The notes under the pieces were generated by a model that saw only the letters and a program-made list of their open reading frames with translations, searched no databases and had not been told where the DNA came from. Source: Plazaster borealis (lineage: Eukaryota; Echinodermata; Asteroidea; Forcipulatida; Labidiasteridae). Taken from it: DNA of 64,000 nt. Numbering within the stretch: the stretch's first letter is position 1; each line of letters opens with the position of its first letter. The position numbers and the translations under genes are program-made. Positions 44,018 through 54,606 of the stretch are shown one piece after another. Location: assembly GCA_021014325.1 (NCBI GenBank), contig CM037476.1, positions 17,024,827 to 17,088,826 on the forward strand. Reading direction: 5' to 3'.

Positions 44018-44210
44018 TGTTTGTTTGTTTGTTTGTTTATTCAGATGATCTTTTGTCAAGCTCCCACAAGGGGATATAAACACCAAGCTGGCAACAGCAA
44101 ATCTCTCTCATACAAACATTGGTTTAACGTCTATGATTATGAATTGCACAAATCAAGAGATTGTGATTCAGAAACTAGGCAACAATACTTATGGGATTTA
44201 TATGGCCAGC
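44018..44210 (+). mobile_element. Dispersed repeat with a GTTT tail
   Basis: A (GTTT)n stretch, then GATCTTTTGTCAAGCTCCC, GGGGATATAAACACCAAGC, CATTGGTTTAACGTCTATG. An inverted copy with an AAAC tract at the same place lies at 58382-58572. Confidence 0.65.
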
Positions 44211-44219
44211 AGACTTTAC

Positions 44220-44348
44220 CTTCGTGCCTGGCTGCTCGTTGAACACTCTGAACATGGCTATCTCAGCTGCTATGGTCTTTCCTGATCCAGTTGGTGCACC
44301 GAGAAGAACGTTGTGATTGGTGTGATACAACGTGTGAAATATCTGGGT
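44220..44348 (-). CDS. ASCC3: ASCC3 exon k (cassette 2, Walker A)
   Basis: 43 codons, phase 0/0: [16 protein letters not shown], then [20 protein letters not shown] (motif I, ATP phosphate binding). Acceptor GATTTCAG, donor GTAAAGTC. Confidence 0.95.
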
Positions 44349-44389
44349 CTGAAATCAAATTTGTTATTATAATTTTGTGATTTGCCTGT

Positions 44390-44470
44390 AGATTTTTTCA
44401 CAGAACTCGGAAAAGTACCGAGTATACAGTGCTTAATACACATCGGTGTAAGGGTCAAAACAACATTATA
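44390..44470 (+). mobile_element. Half copy of the 33460 foldback MITE
   Basis: TTCACAGAACTCGGAAAAGT, then TATACAGTGCTTAATACAC and ATCGGTGTAAGGGT match the right arm of the element at 33600-33670. Confidence 0.6.
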
Positions 44471-44654
44471 GTCTTTTTCCCGGATGCAAAATTAACATCT
44501 ATTAAAATTTGTTACTGTTGTAAATATTCACCCAACACAAACACACCTTTGGTTTTATGTGTTCTCTACATCCTTACAGATTATTTAGCAGTGCATACTA
44601 CTGAGGAATAAACCACAAGGGAAACTGATTGGGTAATTATAAATACACTTTGGG

Positions 44655-44760
44655 TGAGCGAAGAAAAATTGACAAGAGCAGGATTTGAACCTGCAACTTC
44701 CTGGTTTACATGCAGGTGCTCTACCAGCTGAGCTATCTAGCCCTACGTTGGCAGTCTCCA
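44655..44760 (-). mobile_element. tRNA-derived SINE (AGGGCTAGATAGCTCAG family)
   Basis: Minus strand: GGGCTAGATAGCTCAGCTGG, TAGAGCACCTGCATG, TTGCAGGTTCAAATCC. The acceptor ends do not pair, so it is not an intact tRNA. Confidence 0.75.
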
Positions 44761-44835
44761 TATTGTGTCAATATCTTTTTTCAGGAGGTACCCATCAGAA
44801 GCAAAATGATATAGGTAGGGAGTAAAACAACAAAG

Positions 44836-44935
44836 GGCTAGTTAGCTCAGTTGGTAGAGACCTGCACATAGACCCAGAGGTGTTAGGTTCAAATCTGGCT
44901 CATGAATTTGTCTTTGTTTAACCCCAAATTGATGT
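44836..44935 (+). mobile_element. tRNA-derived SINE (AGGGCTAGATAGCTCAG family)
   Basis: AGGGCTAGTTAGCTCAGTTG, GTTAGGTTCAAATCTGG, then TTTGTCTTTGTTTAACCCC (family tail). It lies 80 bp from an inverted copy. Confidence 0.75.
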
Positions 44936-44978
44936 TTATTTATGAGGGATGAATCCACAGAGTGAATTGAAGTGAATA

Positions 44979-45643
44979 GACCCCTTGCATAGGTCGCCAT
45001 TGCCGAGGTCAAGCAACAGAAACATGCACGTGTGCACACACAGCTCTCAGCTAATGATTGGTCTTGGGGGTCTTGTCAAATTTAATCCAGGACTAACAAT
45101 TCTCTGATGTCAAATTTGTGTTGGATTTCCGTCGGATTGTATTTCTATGAGAGACGTGGTTTTTACTCGCTGAAAGGCACACAGTTCTCCGATGCACTAA
45201 ATACATGCCCTATGCAAATGCACCCCGCTGAGCGCTCTGCAGTTTGGAGAGCTCTGCAGTTTGACTGGCTGATTAAATGTAGTATAAACAAACTTGCCAT
45301 TTTGGAGAGATCTGCAAGGTTTGGAGGTCATTGTATTTAAGAGATAAGATGTGTAGTGTGATTTTTTAGTGAGACATATAGAGACCCCCTGCTTGTTTTA
45401 CAGTAGATAGCGATCTAAGTCTCTGCGGTTTGTTAACAAAATGTAACCCCAGGCACTGTGAACTTCTCCCATGTTATCTCCGACACTCAATTTCAAACAA
45501 GGTGAGTTAACGGCAGGTAAAAAACCTTGTCCCGAACGGACGGTACTTATCCGCTTGTTGTCCTGTACTAATTTTGACAAGGTTCCTTATTTTGACCACA
45601 GTGAGAGCACTGTTGGAGCTTGTGACGCCATATGCAAGGGGTC
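44979..45643. mobile_element. TA-flanked TIR element, 665 bp
   Basis: Left end GACCCCTTGCATAGG, right end (reverse complement) GACCCCTTGCATATGG; TA at 44977-44978 and 45644-45645. No transposase ORF. Related smaller elements follow at 48765-48920 and 48926-49052. In the ASCC3 intron j/k. Confidence 0.75.
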
Positions 45644-45759
45644 TATAACCAGGGGGAACTGAGAATGATTTCTGGGCTACATTTTTTTAAGGGGGGGGCA
45701 GCTGGCCCCAGTGTACCATCAAATAAGCAGGCCTGAGATTAATTTTGCCGATGGGATGG

Positions 45760-45905
45760 AGGGATTATCCACACTGCTGTTCCCCTACAGAACAGTCTTC
45801 CAGTCTCCGTTGTTGGCAACATAACCGAGGAAGGGATTCAGTCCTTCAAATGCCGTGTGCATGAACACCTTCTTCAAATCAGTGTTTCCTTGATACCATA
45901 TATCT
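45760..45905 (+). mobile_element. LINE 3'-end remnant
   Basis: A frame reads NSLPVSVVGNITEEGIQSFK, then CRVHEHLLQISV: the WNxLP...SFKxxxxxxL signature of non-LTR RT C-termini. Confidence 0.6.
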
Positions 45906-46390
45906 TTGTTTTCTGTTATACTGTCTAGCAACTCTGAGCTGCAGTAGTGAACCATTTGATTAGCCCATTGGGTTTTTTTTAAAGAGCCTTCAGTCTGATT
46001 CTAATTTTCATTCTGTTCATTGACCTCGTGAATGTCTGTTGGGCTATTGTTCACATTTGCTCCTTATATAAAATAAATACAAATTAAAACATTTTATCCC
46101 CCCCCCAATCCCTGGGTCTCCCTTGATTGGCAATTGATGCTCAAAACCCTCCAACTCCTTCAGAATAAAAAATCCTCAAGTACCTGGAAATAAAAACCCA
46201 ATGTGCCATTGATTTTTGAGGGTTTTTTTCCCCTGAAGATCTTGGAAACCAGACCTCAAATAGAACCACATGCAAAATAGTGGTGCCTTTTGCTTTGCTG
46301 TGCTTTTGCTTTAAGGGGAAAATACAAAGGGCTGTTCCAAAAGCAGAAAAACTACTGACTTCATGAAATTAACCGTAGTCCATAGTTTAC

Positions 46391-46482
46391 CTGGATGGGG
46401 TTGAAGTGAGTGAATTTGTATAAGGCCTCAAACTCCGGTCTGCCAAGTGCTGTGATCGGTAACGGTATCAGATCAAGAAGAG
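46391..46482 (-). CDS. ASCC3: ASCC3 exon j (linker into cassette 2)
   Basis: Short exon, two bases plus 30 codons: LLDLIPLPITALGRPEFEAL, YKFTHFNPIQ (the Q-motif-like FNPIQ before Walker A). Acceptor TTCTTCAG, donor GTAAACTA. Confidence 0.92.
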
Positions 46483-46714
46483 CTGAAGAAAAAGGTAAAA
46501 ATATTTCAAAAGCATTACAATCGGACAAGCAATAAACTTAAATTTGCAAGTTTGAAATTGAAGCTTAGTTTCAACGAATCTTGTGTGTGAGTAACAAAAT
46601 GTTCTGCTTTTCTAAGCTGTTCTCAGAATGAAACTCATAATTTCCATGTACATTGTGAATCGTAAACTGGGCATGATCCCTAGCAATACAGAAGTTATAT
46701 AGGATTTGAGGCAT

Positions 46715-46830
46715 TGCATGGTGAGGTATCAATATATTTGGTTTGCGGTAACACCATGTGTGTATCTACTTGCCAGGTAGAGTTTGTTCTTAGAGAACTG
46801 TCTTGCTTAATTCTACTACCCCAGAGTAGA
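46715..46830 (+). repeat. Dispersed repeat with GTAACACCATGTG core
   Basis: GGTGAGGTATCAATATATTT, GGTAACACCATGTGTGTATC, TTGTTCTTAGAGAACTG. A truncated relative of 41380-41720. Confidence 0.7.
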
Positions 46831-46839
46831 CAGAAGTTT

Positions 46840-47010
46840 ATGGTTATATGACTTCTGACTGGCACCCCCGAACAAAGATATTGACAAAAAAGGGAGACAC
46901 CAACAAAGGGCAGCTTGATAATGCAGTTGGTAGAGTGTCACAATTTCAAAACCCGCTCTAGTCAATTTGTCTTTGTTCATCCATCCAAAATAAATTGTCA
47001 TCACTGAACA
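46840..47010 (+). mobile_element. tRNA-derived SINE (AGGGCTAGATAGCTCAG family), degenerate
   Basis: ACTTCTGACTGGCACCCCCG, GACAAAAAAGGGAGACACC, then a degraded tRNA-like head and TCTAGTCAATTTGTC. Confidence 0.65.
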
Positions 47011-47551
47011 AAAATAACGCAAATATTTGACATCACACTTCGACGCGTGTGAACAATGCCAGACACCACTTTTTAGAACCTGCGCGTTGCCTGTCAGATG
47101 TACCTTTGACCCACTAATAATTTGTCCATACCATGATGCTGTGTGTGTACACCTACTCATGTGCATAGAATAGTATCAGTCCAGTGTGCACTATACACAG
47201 AACGTCATTGCATGCAGTCTATTCACCCATCACGCGACGCGCAGTGCACTTATACGCGCCTACCCGGTCCGCCATTTCGGGAGTCAAAATGTACACAATG
47301 TACAGGAATTTCTCCCTAAATGGTAGAAATGATAGACGCCATATGTGCGAAGATACGTTCTGCATTGCTCAAGGAGTTCAATCCACTGAAACCGTTAGGT
47401 TTGTAAGACCAGTGCCTGTCTCTACCCTTAAAGTAAAAAAACAAGGGACCAGTGTAACTGAACACCGACTGCCTTCTTTGGAACAAACCTCTCCAGAGCA
47501 AACTCTTGGTGGCGCTCTATATTGTGAATCATCCCTTTATTGCCCACTTAC

Positions 47552-47720
47552 ATGTATGAGGAGGATGCTTCTCAGGTAAGATGAGATGCTGGAATGACAT
47601 GGGAAAGATAGTCTCTGATCCAAGCCATCTATCAGACACAGCCTTGATGTAGTACTGGGTCGGCAATGGCTCGAAGATCGGAATGGTAAATACTAGAGAC
47701 TGGGCTTCCCTGGATAAAAC
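47552..47720 (-). CDS. ASCC3: ASCC3 exon i (end of FN3-like part)
   Basis: 56 codons plus one base: VLSREAQSLVFTIPIFEPLP, YYIKAVSDRWLGSE, FQHLILPEKHPPHT. Phase 1 end completed by the next exon (T + CT = Ser). Donor GTAAGTGG. Confidence 0.94.
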
Positions 47721-48241
47721 CTGCAAGGAAGAACCAGGGGAGGAGAGTCATAAAAAATCAAACAAATACAAGGAATAACTGAATAAGTGTTCAAAAGCTC
47801 ACTGACTGCAATGTTGGTATAAAGCATGGGTTTAGAATCTCCCCCCCCCCCAGATCTACCAGGTCTCGGAAGTCATGAACAAATTCAAAAAAATAATAAC
47901 AAAACCAATCTTGGCCTTTATTGTTCCTTTGCACAACACGCAGCGCACTTACATTTTTTGGGAGTCAAAAAGCACACAAAGGAATCGACTCCCAAAATGG
48001 TAGAAATTGTCGACGCGCATTTTGTATTGGACCGATATGCGTGAAAACCATGTAGAATGCTCCAAATTGCACAGTAGGGCTTTGAAAACCAAGAAAAACA
48101 CCAAGTAGATAACATTCCAAGGACCATGTTTCAATTCAGCACGCTTCGGCCAAACATCCCAAAAATTTTGCCCAGAATGCCCCACAGTTTTTGTAAAACC
48201 TGGGGAGAACCCTGATGAGTGACGTAGACTTGGAACATTAC

Positions 48242-48495
48242 CTGTTTTTTATGAAGCAGGAAGTATTCCGAGTGGTAGATGTAATTGTTGTCCGGATCTT
48301 CTACCCAGATCCACCAGGATTCTGATGCCGTTCCATGGACTCTATCGTTCCATCTGAAGTCCGGTGTGATCGTCAGACGAACCCGTAAGATGGTACGAGT
48401 GATCGGTTGAATGGTGGCATCCAGCTCAATGCAAGGCAGCTGGTTAACACACTGCTTGACTTTGTCACCTATGCTGACATGCTGCAGCAAATGAC
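48242..48495 (-). CDS. ASCC3: ASCC3 exon h (end of Sec63 region / FN3-like part)
   Basis: Two bases finishing Gly, then 84 codons: HLLQHVSIGDKVKQCVNQL, ATIQPITRTILRVRLTI, WWIWVEDPDNNYIYHSEYF, ending LLHKKQ. The beta-rich portion is the FN3-like end of the Sec63 unit. Donor GTAATGTT. Confidence 0.94.
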
Positions 48496-48764
48496 CTGTG
48501 CAAAATATTACAAAAAAACTGTTTCAAAATCGAGTAAAACGCTTGGTTCATACTTCATGCGAATGCGAAGCGATTTTGACGTTTACATCTCTATAAATGT
48601 TTTGCAAGAGTGTAGCACACTTCAACTTGAGAGAATTGTTTGTTATAATAATAAAAATAATAGTGGCTTCTTATATAGCGCTCATATACGTCACTCAGTG
48701 ACGCTCAAGGCGCTTCAACATTCAGTATTTTCCTGCAAGGTATTGTGGAGCTACATTTTTGAAG

Positions 48765-48920
48765 TATAGACCCATTGCACAACGCGCAGCGTACTCACAT
48801 GCGCCTATCCTGGGTATCATTTTGGGTGTCAAAATCGTATACAAACATGCACAAAAGAGAGTTTTGACACCCAAAATGACGCGCATTGTTCAGAGGCGCG
48901 TTCCGGGTCTATAGAAATCA
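48765..48920. mobile_element. Short TIR element (TATAGACCC ends)
   Basis: TATAGACCCATTGCACAACG at the left; GCGTTCCGGGTCTATAG at the right. The interior has TTTTGGGTGTCAAAA and its partner TTTTGACACCCAAAA, an inverted pair. Similar phrases appear at 47930-48030 and 55350-55510. Confidence 0.6.
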
Positions 48921-48925
48921 ATAGA

Positions 48926-49052
48926 TCCCCCTTGCATAACGCATAACGAAACAGATACGCTGAGGTCACGCGCACGTTTTTACGCACAGAGAACAGCTAT
49001 CGTCCAATGATCTGCCTCCTTGTGAGAGTGTGACGTCATATGCAACGGGTCT
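48926..49052. mobile_element. Short TIR element (TAGACCCCTTGCATA family)
   Basis: AGATCCCCCTTGCATAACGC at the left, GTCATATGCAACGGGTCT at the right; a deletion-type relative of 44979-45643. Confidence 0.55.
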
Positions 49053-49079
49053 GTTAGACAAATTCCTTTACATAGCACC

Positions 49080-49238
49080 ATGTAATGGTTTACAAGGTGC
49101 TGTGGCGCAATATGCTGCCGATCAAACCAGCAACACCAGGGCGAACCCCTTCTCTTTTCGATAAGTGCACTGGGTTCTTTTACGTGAATTACACAACACA
49201 CAGTCCGGTGCTCTTATCCGCTCGGCCGCGACACGCCA
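49080..49238 (-). mobile_element. tRNA-Leu-like SINE with internal deletion
   Basis: Minus strand head GTGTCGCGGCCGAGCGG then, skipping box B, GTGTTGTGTAATTCACG, AAAGAACCCAGTGCAC and GGTTCGCCCTGGTGTTGC. Confidence 0.75.
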
Positions 49239-49463
49239 TTGTTGGAAATTTGTGACATCAAACTTTACTAAGGTTGGTTGTATACAGGGTGCTACAAAAA
49301 GAAAGAAACCCACTTTTGACGGGAATTTTACCATACTTACTTAACTTATTTGAATTGTGTGTTTTTTTATAATGTGAAAAAAAAACATGTTGAAAAAATC
49401 AGTTTAACAAATTTGCAAGAATAGTGTTACTATGCTAATTTGAACACAAGTCTGCAAGATCAC

Positions 49464-49655
49464 CAGGGGCGGATCCAGGATTTTCCAAACGGGGGGGCGT
49501 GAAAATATACCAAGCAGCAAAATCTTCCCTTCCCCATTTCTCCCCCCCTTCTCTCTCTCTCCCTCTTTTTTTCTTTTCTCCCTCATTTTTTATTTTTTTA
49601 TATGAAAAAGGGGGGGGGGCGTGCGCCCCCCACGCCCCCCCTGGATCCGCGCCTG
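49464..49655. mobile_element. MITE with CAGGGGCGGATCCAGG ends, 192 bp
   Basis: Left CAGGGGCGGATCCAGGATTT and right (reverse complement) CAGGCGCGGATCCAGG, flanked by the 5-bp direct repeat ATCAC at 49459-49463 and 49656-49660. The interior is a long pyrimidine-rich run between G and C tracts. This end sequence is common in invertebrate MITEs. Confidence 0.85.
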
Positions 49656-50282
49656 ATCACTATTGTCCATGTGTATGTCCATGTAAATCGTATGTGTCAT
49701 AGTTCACAAATAAATTTAAAAAACACACACACAATTTATTGACTTATAAGAAAACATTCCCATGGAGCATGGAAAGGTAAAAACTTCTCATGATATACTT
49801 TAACTTATGCTTTTATGATACTAAAGAAACGCGTGCAAAAGAAAAAGAAGTAACAATCATTGTTTGAAGCGCAGTGTTTTTTTCCTTCAAATCAAGCTCT
49901 GGAGCTCAGTCAAGCAGATGGAATAAAGCCATCCATGGACAAATGGGGGTCGATTTCACGAAACTCTTCCTAACTTAGAACTAGTCCTAGGCAATGCTAA
50001 GAGACAGGACTAGTCTTAAGTTAAGACCAGTTACTGGTCCTAACTTCAGATAAGACTAGTCTTATCTCTTTGGGAAATCGGCCCCAGGTTTGCCAGATGA
50101 AATTTGTAAACTACCATATATCTCAGAGACAAAATATGCCTTTGCAATCATTTTTGTCATCACTTATGTGTAAAGATCATTTATATCAGTAAATTGAATT
50201 TTTGAAATATGCTAAACAAGTAAGTGAAAATTGCTGTCAAAAGTTGGCTTTCTTCTTTTTGCACCACCCTTTAGTGTGTTAA

Positions 50283-50576
50283 CTCTTTCAGTGCCAAGGT
50301 CATACTGGTACGATCTATTTTATGTATTCTGAAAGGGCCATTATCGTACATGTACAAAAAAAATTATGTACTCAAAAAGTGTCAATTATCAATCGTACAT
50401 GTACGACCCATGTATACATGTTATCACGAGAGGGCATTATCACTCAAGAAATACTATTGAATTTGGGATGTATCGAGGGAACACAAATCAGCAAAATACA
50501 TTTTGTTTGGTGAGAAAAACTTCTTCTTTTTTTACAGAATTTTGAAAAAACCTCAAAAAGCTGGGCACTGAAAGAG
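50283..50576. mobile_element. TTAA-flanked MITE, 294 bp
   Basis: TTAA at 50279-50282 and 50577-50580; both ends begin CTCTTTCAGTGCC, a 13-bp perfect inverted repeat. The interior repeats ATCGTACATGTAC several times. piggyBac-like by target site. Confidence 0.85.
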
Positions 50577-50691
50577 TTAAGTTTAAACAAGAGGACTGGA
50601 ATGAATTAATTTTTCCACAAACCAATAATTCAATCGCCCTTTAATAACAAATTAAAGAAAAACCCTTCGCGGGAATTATTTTCAAGATCTG

Positions 50692-50886
50692 GGCCCAATT
50701 TCATAGAGCTGCCCAAGTACAACAAGTTGCTAAGCACAACAAGATTATGCTTACCAGGATAACGTTACCAGCCCAAATACCATGTCACATGCACCATCTT
50801 TGACTGGTATCCTGCAAATTTTTGCTCAGCACAAAATTGTTATGCCAAAAATGGTCGGCTTAAGCAGAACTATGAAATTGGGTGCC
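50692..50886. mobile_element. Foldback element touching the donor site of ASCC3 exon g
   Basis: GGGCCCAATTTCATAGAGCT at the left; AGAACTATGAAATTGGGTGC at the right. On the ASCC3 strand the element starts at about intron base +5, immediately after GTAA. Confidence 0.85.
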
Positions 50887-50891
50887 CTTAC

Positions 50892-51117
50892 CAATTTCGG
50901 AGGCTGTCATCTCCTTCAGCTTGTCGATGGTCATGCGACGATTCTCCAGCTTGCGGTGGACCTCTTGGGATAGCTGGGCAAACTGGCGTAGAGGGTTCTC
51001 AAACGACCAGAGACGGCGATCCACCATTTTGGATAGCATGAGGAGGTGGGCAGCCATGAGGGGCCATCCTTTGCGTAGAGTGATCTCAAACAAGGCACGG
51101 ATGATCCTAGCAGAGTT
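50892..51117 (-). CDS. ASCC3: ASCC3 exon g (first Sec63 region)
   Basis: 75 codons plus one base: NSARIIRALFEITLRKGWP, LLMLSKMVDRRLW, NPLRQFAQLS, MTIDKLKEMTASEIG. The final Gly codon is split by the intron (phase 1). The donor GTAAGGGC runs straight into a foldback element. Confidence 0.94.
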
Positions 51118-51649
51118 CTAAACGGACAGTTTTGGGGGGATTAATCGTTAGTTGTTCTCAAATTGAAGTTACTAACGAGAAGTTTTCAAAGAAGAAGCAA
51201 AATCTTCAACAACAAAAAAACTATTTATGTTCAATTGCCTCCCAAACATTGTTTTGCTATATTTGTTAATTATGTATTTATTATTTAGTCGATTCTTGTT
51301 ATAACAAGGTCGTTGGGACTGGCTAAATACTTGTTGTTTTTTTTCTTAATTGAAGATGTTAAAGAGAGTATAGAAGAAGCAAAATCTCAAAAAAAATAAC
51401 ACAAAACAACAATAGCACATTGTATGTTCAATTGTAAACCAACTGTTATTAGTTTTTTTATTTTGGGGATTCGATTTTATCTTTCAAGTTGTTAAGAGAC
51501 GTCTTCGTAGACAAAAGCAATCTCTTGAAAAGAGTTAAACAGCTTTATTGGCTTTCCTTGGCTGTGTTTGTGTGTGTGTTGTGTTGTCATTTAGCCTTTG
51601 AGAAAGACTGTATTGGGGTCAAAACGTGTCTACTTTTATGTATTATGGG

Positions 51650-51850
51650 TGGTCGGGTTGGCGTAGTGGTATCTTTCCTCGCCTTCCACCCCTAGGACCC
51701 TGGTTCGAATCACGCCGGGGGCACTAACGTGGATTGGGTTTTCAGTCCCTACGTGACTGCGTGGGTTTTCCCTGGTAATAATTATCTGGGGTTTTCCTTC
51801 CTAAATCTAAAACTGAAACTTCCTTCCTTGTCTTCTCTCCATTGGGTTCT
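51650..51850 (+). mobile_element. tRNA-derived SINE (GGTTGGC family)
   Basis: GGTCGGGTTGGCGTAGTGG, TGGTTCGAATCACGCC, then GTGGATTGGGTTTTCAG and CGTGGGTTTTCCCTGG; + strand relative of the elements at 3487 and 21121. Confidence 0.78.
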
Positions 51851-51904
51851 TGGCTAGTACAGTGATTAAGTTTGCTTTTCTGAGAGTCCTTGGCTTCCCA
51901 ACCA

Positions 51905-52096
51905 GGGCCCAATTTCATAGAGCTGCCTAAACACAAAAAGTAGCTAAGCACAACAAAATCATGCTTACAAGAATAAGGTTACCAGCCAAACTACTATGTC
52001 ACATGTACAATTTGTGACTGGTATCCTGCTCATATCTGCTTAGCAGACAATTGTTAAGCAATATTTTCTGCTTAAGCAGCTCTATGAAATTGGACT
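51905..52096. mobile_element. Foldback element (GGGCCCAATTTCATAG family)
   Basis: GGGCCCAATTTCATAGAGCT to CTGCTTAAGCAGCTCTATG, AAATTGGAC. About 50 bp from the donor of ASCC3 exon f. Confidence 0.82.
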
Positions 52097-52145
52097 CAAA
52101 ATGAATGAAATGAAATGAAATTTTATCAAAGGATGCTTCTTGTAC

Positions 52146-52322
52146 CTGAGCCACGTAGGCCAAGTCAGACACCAGAGAGAAGCTGTCCACGAAGCCACGG
52201 GAGATGTACGTCTGGAGTAGGACGTTGACCTTCCCATGTGCGTTCTCTACCCCACCAGAAGCTGGCAGATTGCAGTTATCTTGAAGGTGTTGATCAAGCT
52301 CTTTAATCTCATCCTCTCGAAC
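52146..52322 (-). CDS. ASCC3: ASCC3 exon f (first Sec63 region)
   Basis: 59 codons, phase 0/0: VREDEIKELDQHLQDN, KVNVLLQTYISRG, DSFSLVSDLAYVAQ. Acceptor TTGAAAG, donor GTACAAGA. Confidence 0.94.
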
Positions 52323-52834
52323 CTTTCAATTTAAAATTGTAATGACAGGTAAATTATAAAGAGCTTTCAAATAAATGCCCTGCTCTACTGTTATCCTTCA
52401 GGGCTAGAAATTAACACTGGACCCCAGGCCCGAGACCGGTGATTTTAGCGTCTTGCCCCTAAACTCACGTCCTCTGAAACCTTTTAAGTTTAAAATTGTA
52501 ACGACGGGTAAATTATAAAGAGTTTTTTTAAAAACATGCCTTGTTTTACTGTTATCCTTCAGGGCTAGAAATTAACACTGGCCTGCACTTAAATTAATAT
52601 CTTTCAAAATAGCCTTTCCAAATTGTCCATGCATGTTATAAGTAACAGCTATCCATGCATAAGCAGCCTTTTCAAATTTGAAGACGAAAAAAGTAAGTAA
52701 CAAATAAGTTAATCTTAAACACTGTCAAAGTGTCACATTATGATTTATTTTTATCTGAAGAAAATGCAGCTGGTTTTTTTACCAGTCTGACATTAAAAAA
52801 AGTCTGAATTCAGATAAAAGTTTTGGGGTACAAA

Positions 52835-52905
52835 GAAAAGTTTACGAGATGGGAACTTGATCCTGCGACCTCCAGATCTAACAACTGAGCTATCTAGCCC
52901 TTTAT
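52835..52905 (-). mobile_element. Fragment of tRNA-derived SINE (AGGGCTAGATAGCTCAG family)
   Basis: Minus strand AGGGCTAGATAGCTCAGTTG and GGTCGCAGGATCAAG; the middle is deleted. Confidence 0.65.
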
Positions 52906-53116
52906 CTTGGATCCTCGATTCTGATTGGTCAATCCATAGCAACAAGGAGTGTGATATAAACTTATATCGCACGGCTCATATCACACCCTGCGTCTTGTGT
53001 GTTCTAACTCCCTGTATTGCGCGATTATAAGCTATACGCAAAATGTACAGCTTGTAAAAAGTTAATGTAAATTCAAAGTGGCGCGTTTCCGTCAAGTTTG
53101 CTTGAAGATAAATTCG

Positions 53117-53238
53117 TTATCACACGCGCGCTCGTGGAATACGGAAAAATATAGCGTGTCTGCGTCCCAAATCCAACGAGGCTGAAGGGACGCAGAAGCG
53201 CTATATTTTTCCCTATTCCACTCGCGCTTGTGTGATAA
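53117..53238. mobile_element. Foldback hairpin element, 122 bp
   Basis: Arms GTTATCACACGCGCGCTCGT and ACTCGCGCTTGTGTGATAAC pair over about 40 bp, and the inner arms TCTGCGTCCC and GGGACGCAGA pair again, so almost the whole element folds on itself. Confidence 0.8.
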
Positions 53239-53239
53239 C

Positions 53240-53445
53240 TTATAATGTTGGTGGTCTCCCTATTTTGTCAATATTTTCGTTCGGGGGTGCCAGTCAGAAA
53301 CCATTCAACCTGTAACTGCCGTAGAGCCAGGGATCACACCCAAATTTACAATACAACCTGGGAAGCTTTACCCTGTCAGTTTCCCCTTGTGGTTAATTAC
53401 ATGATCTTTGGAATAAAAAGTCACATCCCTTTAAGGTAATCCCTC
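53240..53445 (-). mobile_element. Tail part of tRNA-derived SINE (AGGGCTAGATAGCTCAG family)
   Basis: Minus strand order AAAGGGATGTGACTTTT, GGTGTGATCCCTGGC, TCTGACTGGCACCCCCG, TTGACAAAATAGGGAGACC; matches 57300-57460 in the opposite direction. Confidence 0.7.
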
Positions 53446-53556
53446 TCCTACCGCTTCCCTGATATTCAGATAAAAGTCTGAAATTTCTCTTCCCTGTTAG
53501 ACAAGGCATGTGAGAAGATGAAGAATAAGAAATTTTAAAAAACAGAGAGCCCCTAC

Positions 53557-53808
53557 CTTAATCTGTTGGAACTCTTGTGCCTGTGACACCATACTAAACA
53601 CACACGCCTCCGTCATGGTGGACTTAAGCAGATCATTAAACGTCTCAATGGTGGCGTACTTGATGTAGAAGTGACTGGCGATGCGACCCAGATCCGTGGA
53701 GTTGAAATCTCCCGTTGACTCGTTGAATCGTATCATGTGGGCCTTGTCTAAGGCACGGGCCGAGGTGGTGATCAGATCGGTGCGGTACTTATCCAGACCG
53801 GGATCATT
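53557..53808 (-). CDS. ASCC3: ASCC3 exon e (start of the first Sec63 region)
   Basis: 84 codons, phase 0/0: from NDPGLDKYRTDL through MIRFNESTGDFNSTDLGRIA and ASHFYIKYATIETFNDL to EFQQIK. The TDLGRIAS..YIK pattern marks the start of the Sec63 helical domain. Confidence 0.94.
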
Positions 53809-54294
53809 CTAGAGAATTTTATATTTTGAAAACAATTATTTCTGAATTCCTAGAGACATGTATCTTTCTAATACAAACAAGATTATATGTGATAATGAAA
53901 ACAATTTAGTTATCATTCATTTATGTGGTGACACCATCAGAATCTACGCACACGCTTACACCATCTTACCTTTTCCAACAATACGCTTTAAAATAGCATG
54001 TCCCTTCTTGATTTTTTTTTTTTTTTTTGTGAACACAATCCCTGACATGATTCATTCCAGTCAGGAGTGGCTAGCCCAAAGCTAAGAGATTTTTGTACAT
54101 TATTCCTGTGGGAATTCTCATTGATGGAATTTTGTTTAGTCAAAGAACCAACCCAGGGTAATTTGACATTTGACATGCTATATGGCCAGGTCTCAATAGG
54201 GAACTTCAAATTTTTGAGATTTGTTAACAAATTTTTCTGGCGGAGTACACACAATTTGATTACAAACAGACTATTCAAAACAGTATGATGGCCT

Positions 54295-54570
54295 AATAAT
54301 GATATTACTGGGATCTAATAATAGCACTTTATTACACCTCCAGGGGCATCTCAAAACACTCATTTGTTTTATCACAGGATATGCAGAGCTATGTTTGACT
54401 TTTGAGACCCATTTATACCGCACCTTGTAATGGTTTAAAAGGTGATGCAGCACAATCTGCAATGTACCATACCAGAAACACTGGGGCAAACCCAAATGAG
54501 TGTACTGGGTCCTTTTTACAAGTATTACACAACACACGGAACCTATGGCTTTCAGTCCCATTTACTTTAT
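54295..54570 (-). mobile_element. Tail part of the tRNA-Leu-like SINE
   Basis: Minus strand: AATGGGACTGAAAGCC, TGTGTTGTGTAATAC, CCCAGTACACTCATTTGGG, GTTTCTGGTATGG, ACCATTACAAGGTGC. The tRNA-like head is missing. Confidence 0.72.
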
Positions 54571-54606
54571 AATGCTCTTGCTAGGGTTGGTGGTCAGCCG
54601 CTGTTA

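Noticed and set aside
44655..44935. Pair of inverted tRNA genes
   Set aside because: Both are heads of the same SINE family with mismatched stems.
47184..47579. 131-aa + strand ORF
   Set aside because: Overlaps ASCC3 exon i in antisense and a repeat; no domain.
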